Of a stretch of 13,037 nucleotides of DNA, positions 12,966-13,037 are shown piece by piece; position 1 is the stretch's first letter; each line of letters starts with the position of its first letter. The DNA is from Actinomycetales bacterium (GTDB lineage: Bacteria > Actinomycetota > Actinomycetes > Actinomycetales > Cellulomonadaceae), in NCBI GenBank assembly GCA_012514545.1, contig JAAZAC010000304.1:1-13037 (forward strand), read 5' to 3'. The notes beneath the pieces were generated by a model that saw nothing but the letters and a program-made list of their open reading frames with translations, had not been told where the DNA came from and searched no databases. The position numbers were made by a program, and so were the translations under genes.

Positions 12966-13037
12966 ACCACCGTGTCCGGATCGTGACCTCCCGCCCGGTG
13001 GTGCCGTGCCAGTTCGGCCCCACCGACGACACATGCA

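Noticed and set aside
11100..13034. A 644-residue minus-strand open frame opposite the two lipoproteins
   Set aside because: Its composition is Arg/Gly/Val/His-rich shadow sequence with no domain, while the plus-strand frames have lipoboxes, ribosome binding sites and matching paralogous motifs.
12867..13037. A gene start at the right edge
   Set aside because: An ATG occurs at 13034 but without a convincing ribosome binding site or visible coding sequence before the window ends.

Overview
The window looks like chromosomal DNA from a very high-GC actinobacterium. Codon third positions are almost all G or C, TGA is the stop in nearly every gene, several genes start directly behind a -10 element without a leader, and one encoded enzyme belongs to a mycothiol-dependent family. 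Gene content and order suggest Micrococcales, perhaps Cellulomonadaceae. That placement is inference from remembered gene neighbourhoods, not from a search.

Layout. At 1-141 is the basic tail of a gene cut by the window edge, possibly a DEAD-box RNA helicase. A minus-strand pair follows: a PHP phosphoesterase (802-1644) coupled by an ATGA overlap to a MarC-family membrane protein (185-805). Divergent from it is a plus-strand pair, an aminopeptidase P-family metallopeptidase (1748-3331) and a GNAT acetyltransferase (3336-3917). Next comes a minus-strand two-gene operon: an SPFH/band-7 membrane protein (4263-5204) and a small ribbon-helix-helix protein (4030-4266). This operon has an AT-rich, nearly perfect 28-bp palindrome upstream and is bracketed by two copies of a 74-bp palindromic repeat.

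The middle holds a general-stress-protein-17M-like membrane protein with a Gly/Pro-rich tail (5466-6200, minus). Divergent from it is a translationally coupled pair, an MgtE-N/CBS cytosolic protein (6420-7718) and a DUF1003 membrane protein (7711-8232). A second palindromic repeat family (8263-8334) separates these from a mycothiol-dependent maleylpyruvate isomerase-family protein (8402-9226, minus). Divergent from that is the Mrp/NBP35-type ATPase (9390-10541). From memory, the neighbourhood resembles the M. tuberculosis Rv1229c-Rv1232c region (mrp, a DUF1003 protein and an MgtE-N protein).

The right end carries two tandem, diverged, uncharacterised lipoproteins (10626-11672 and 11766-12866). 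They share a pattern of four cysteines outside the lipobox, and each has its own promoter-like element and a downstream GC hairpin. The last 171 bases hold one hairpin and no supported gene. No rRNA, tRNA, CRISPR array, transposase or prophage gene was seen, and no gap between genes exceeds 300 bases.

The best candidates for something undescribed are the SPFH/ribbon-helix-helix operon with its operator-like palindrome and flanking twin repeats, and the paired four-cysteine lipoproteins.
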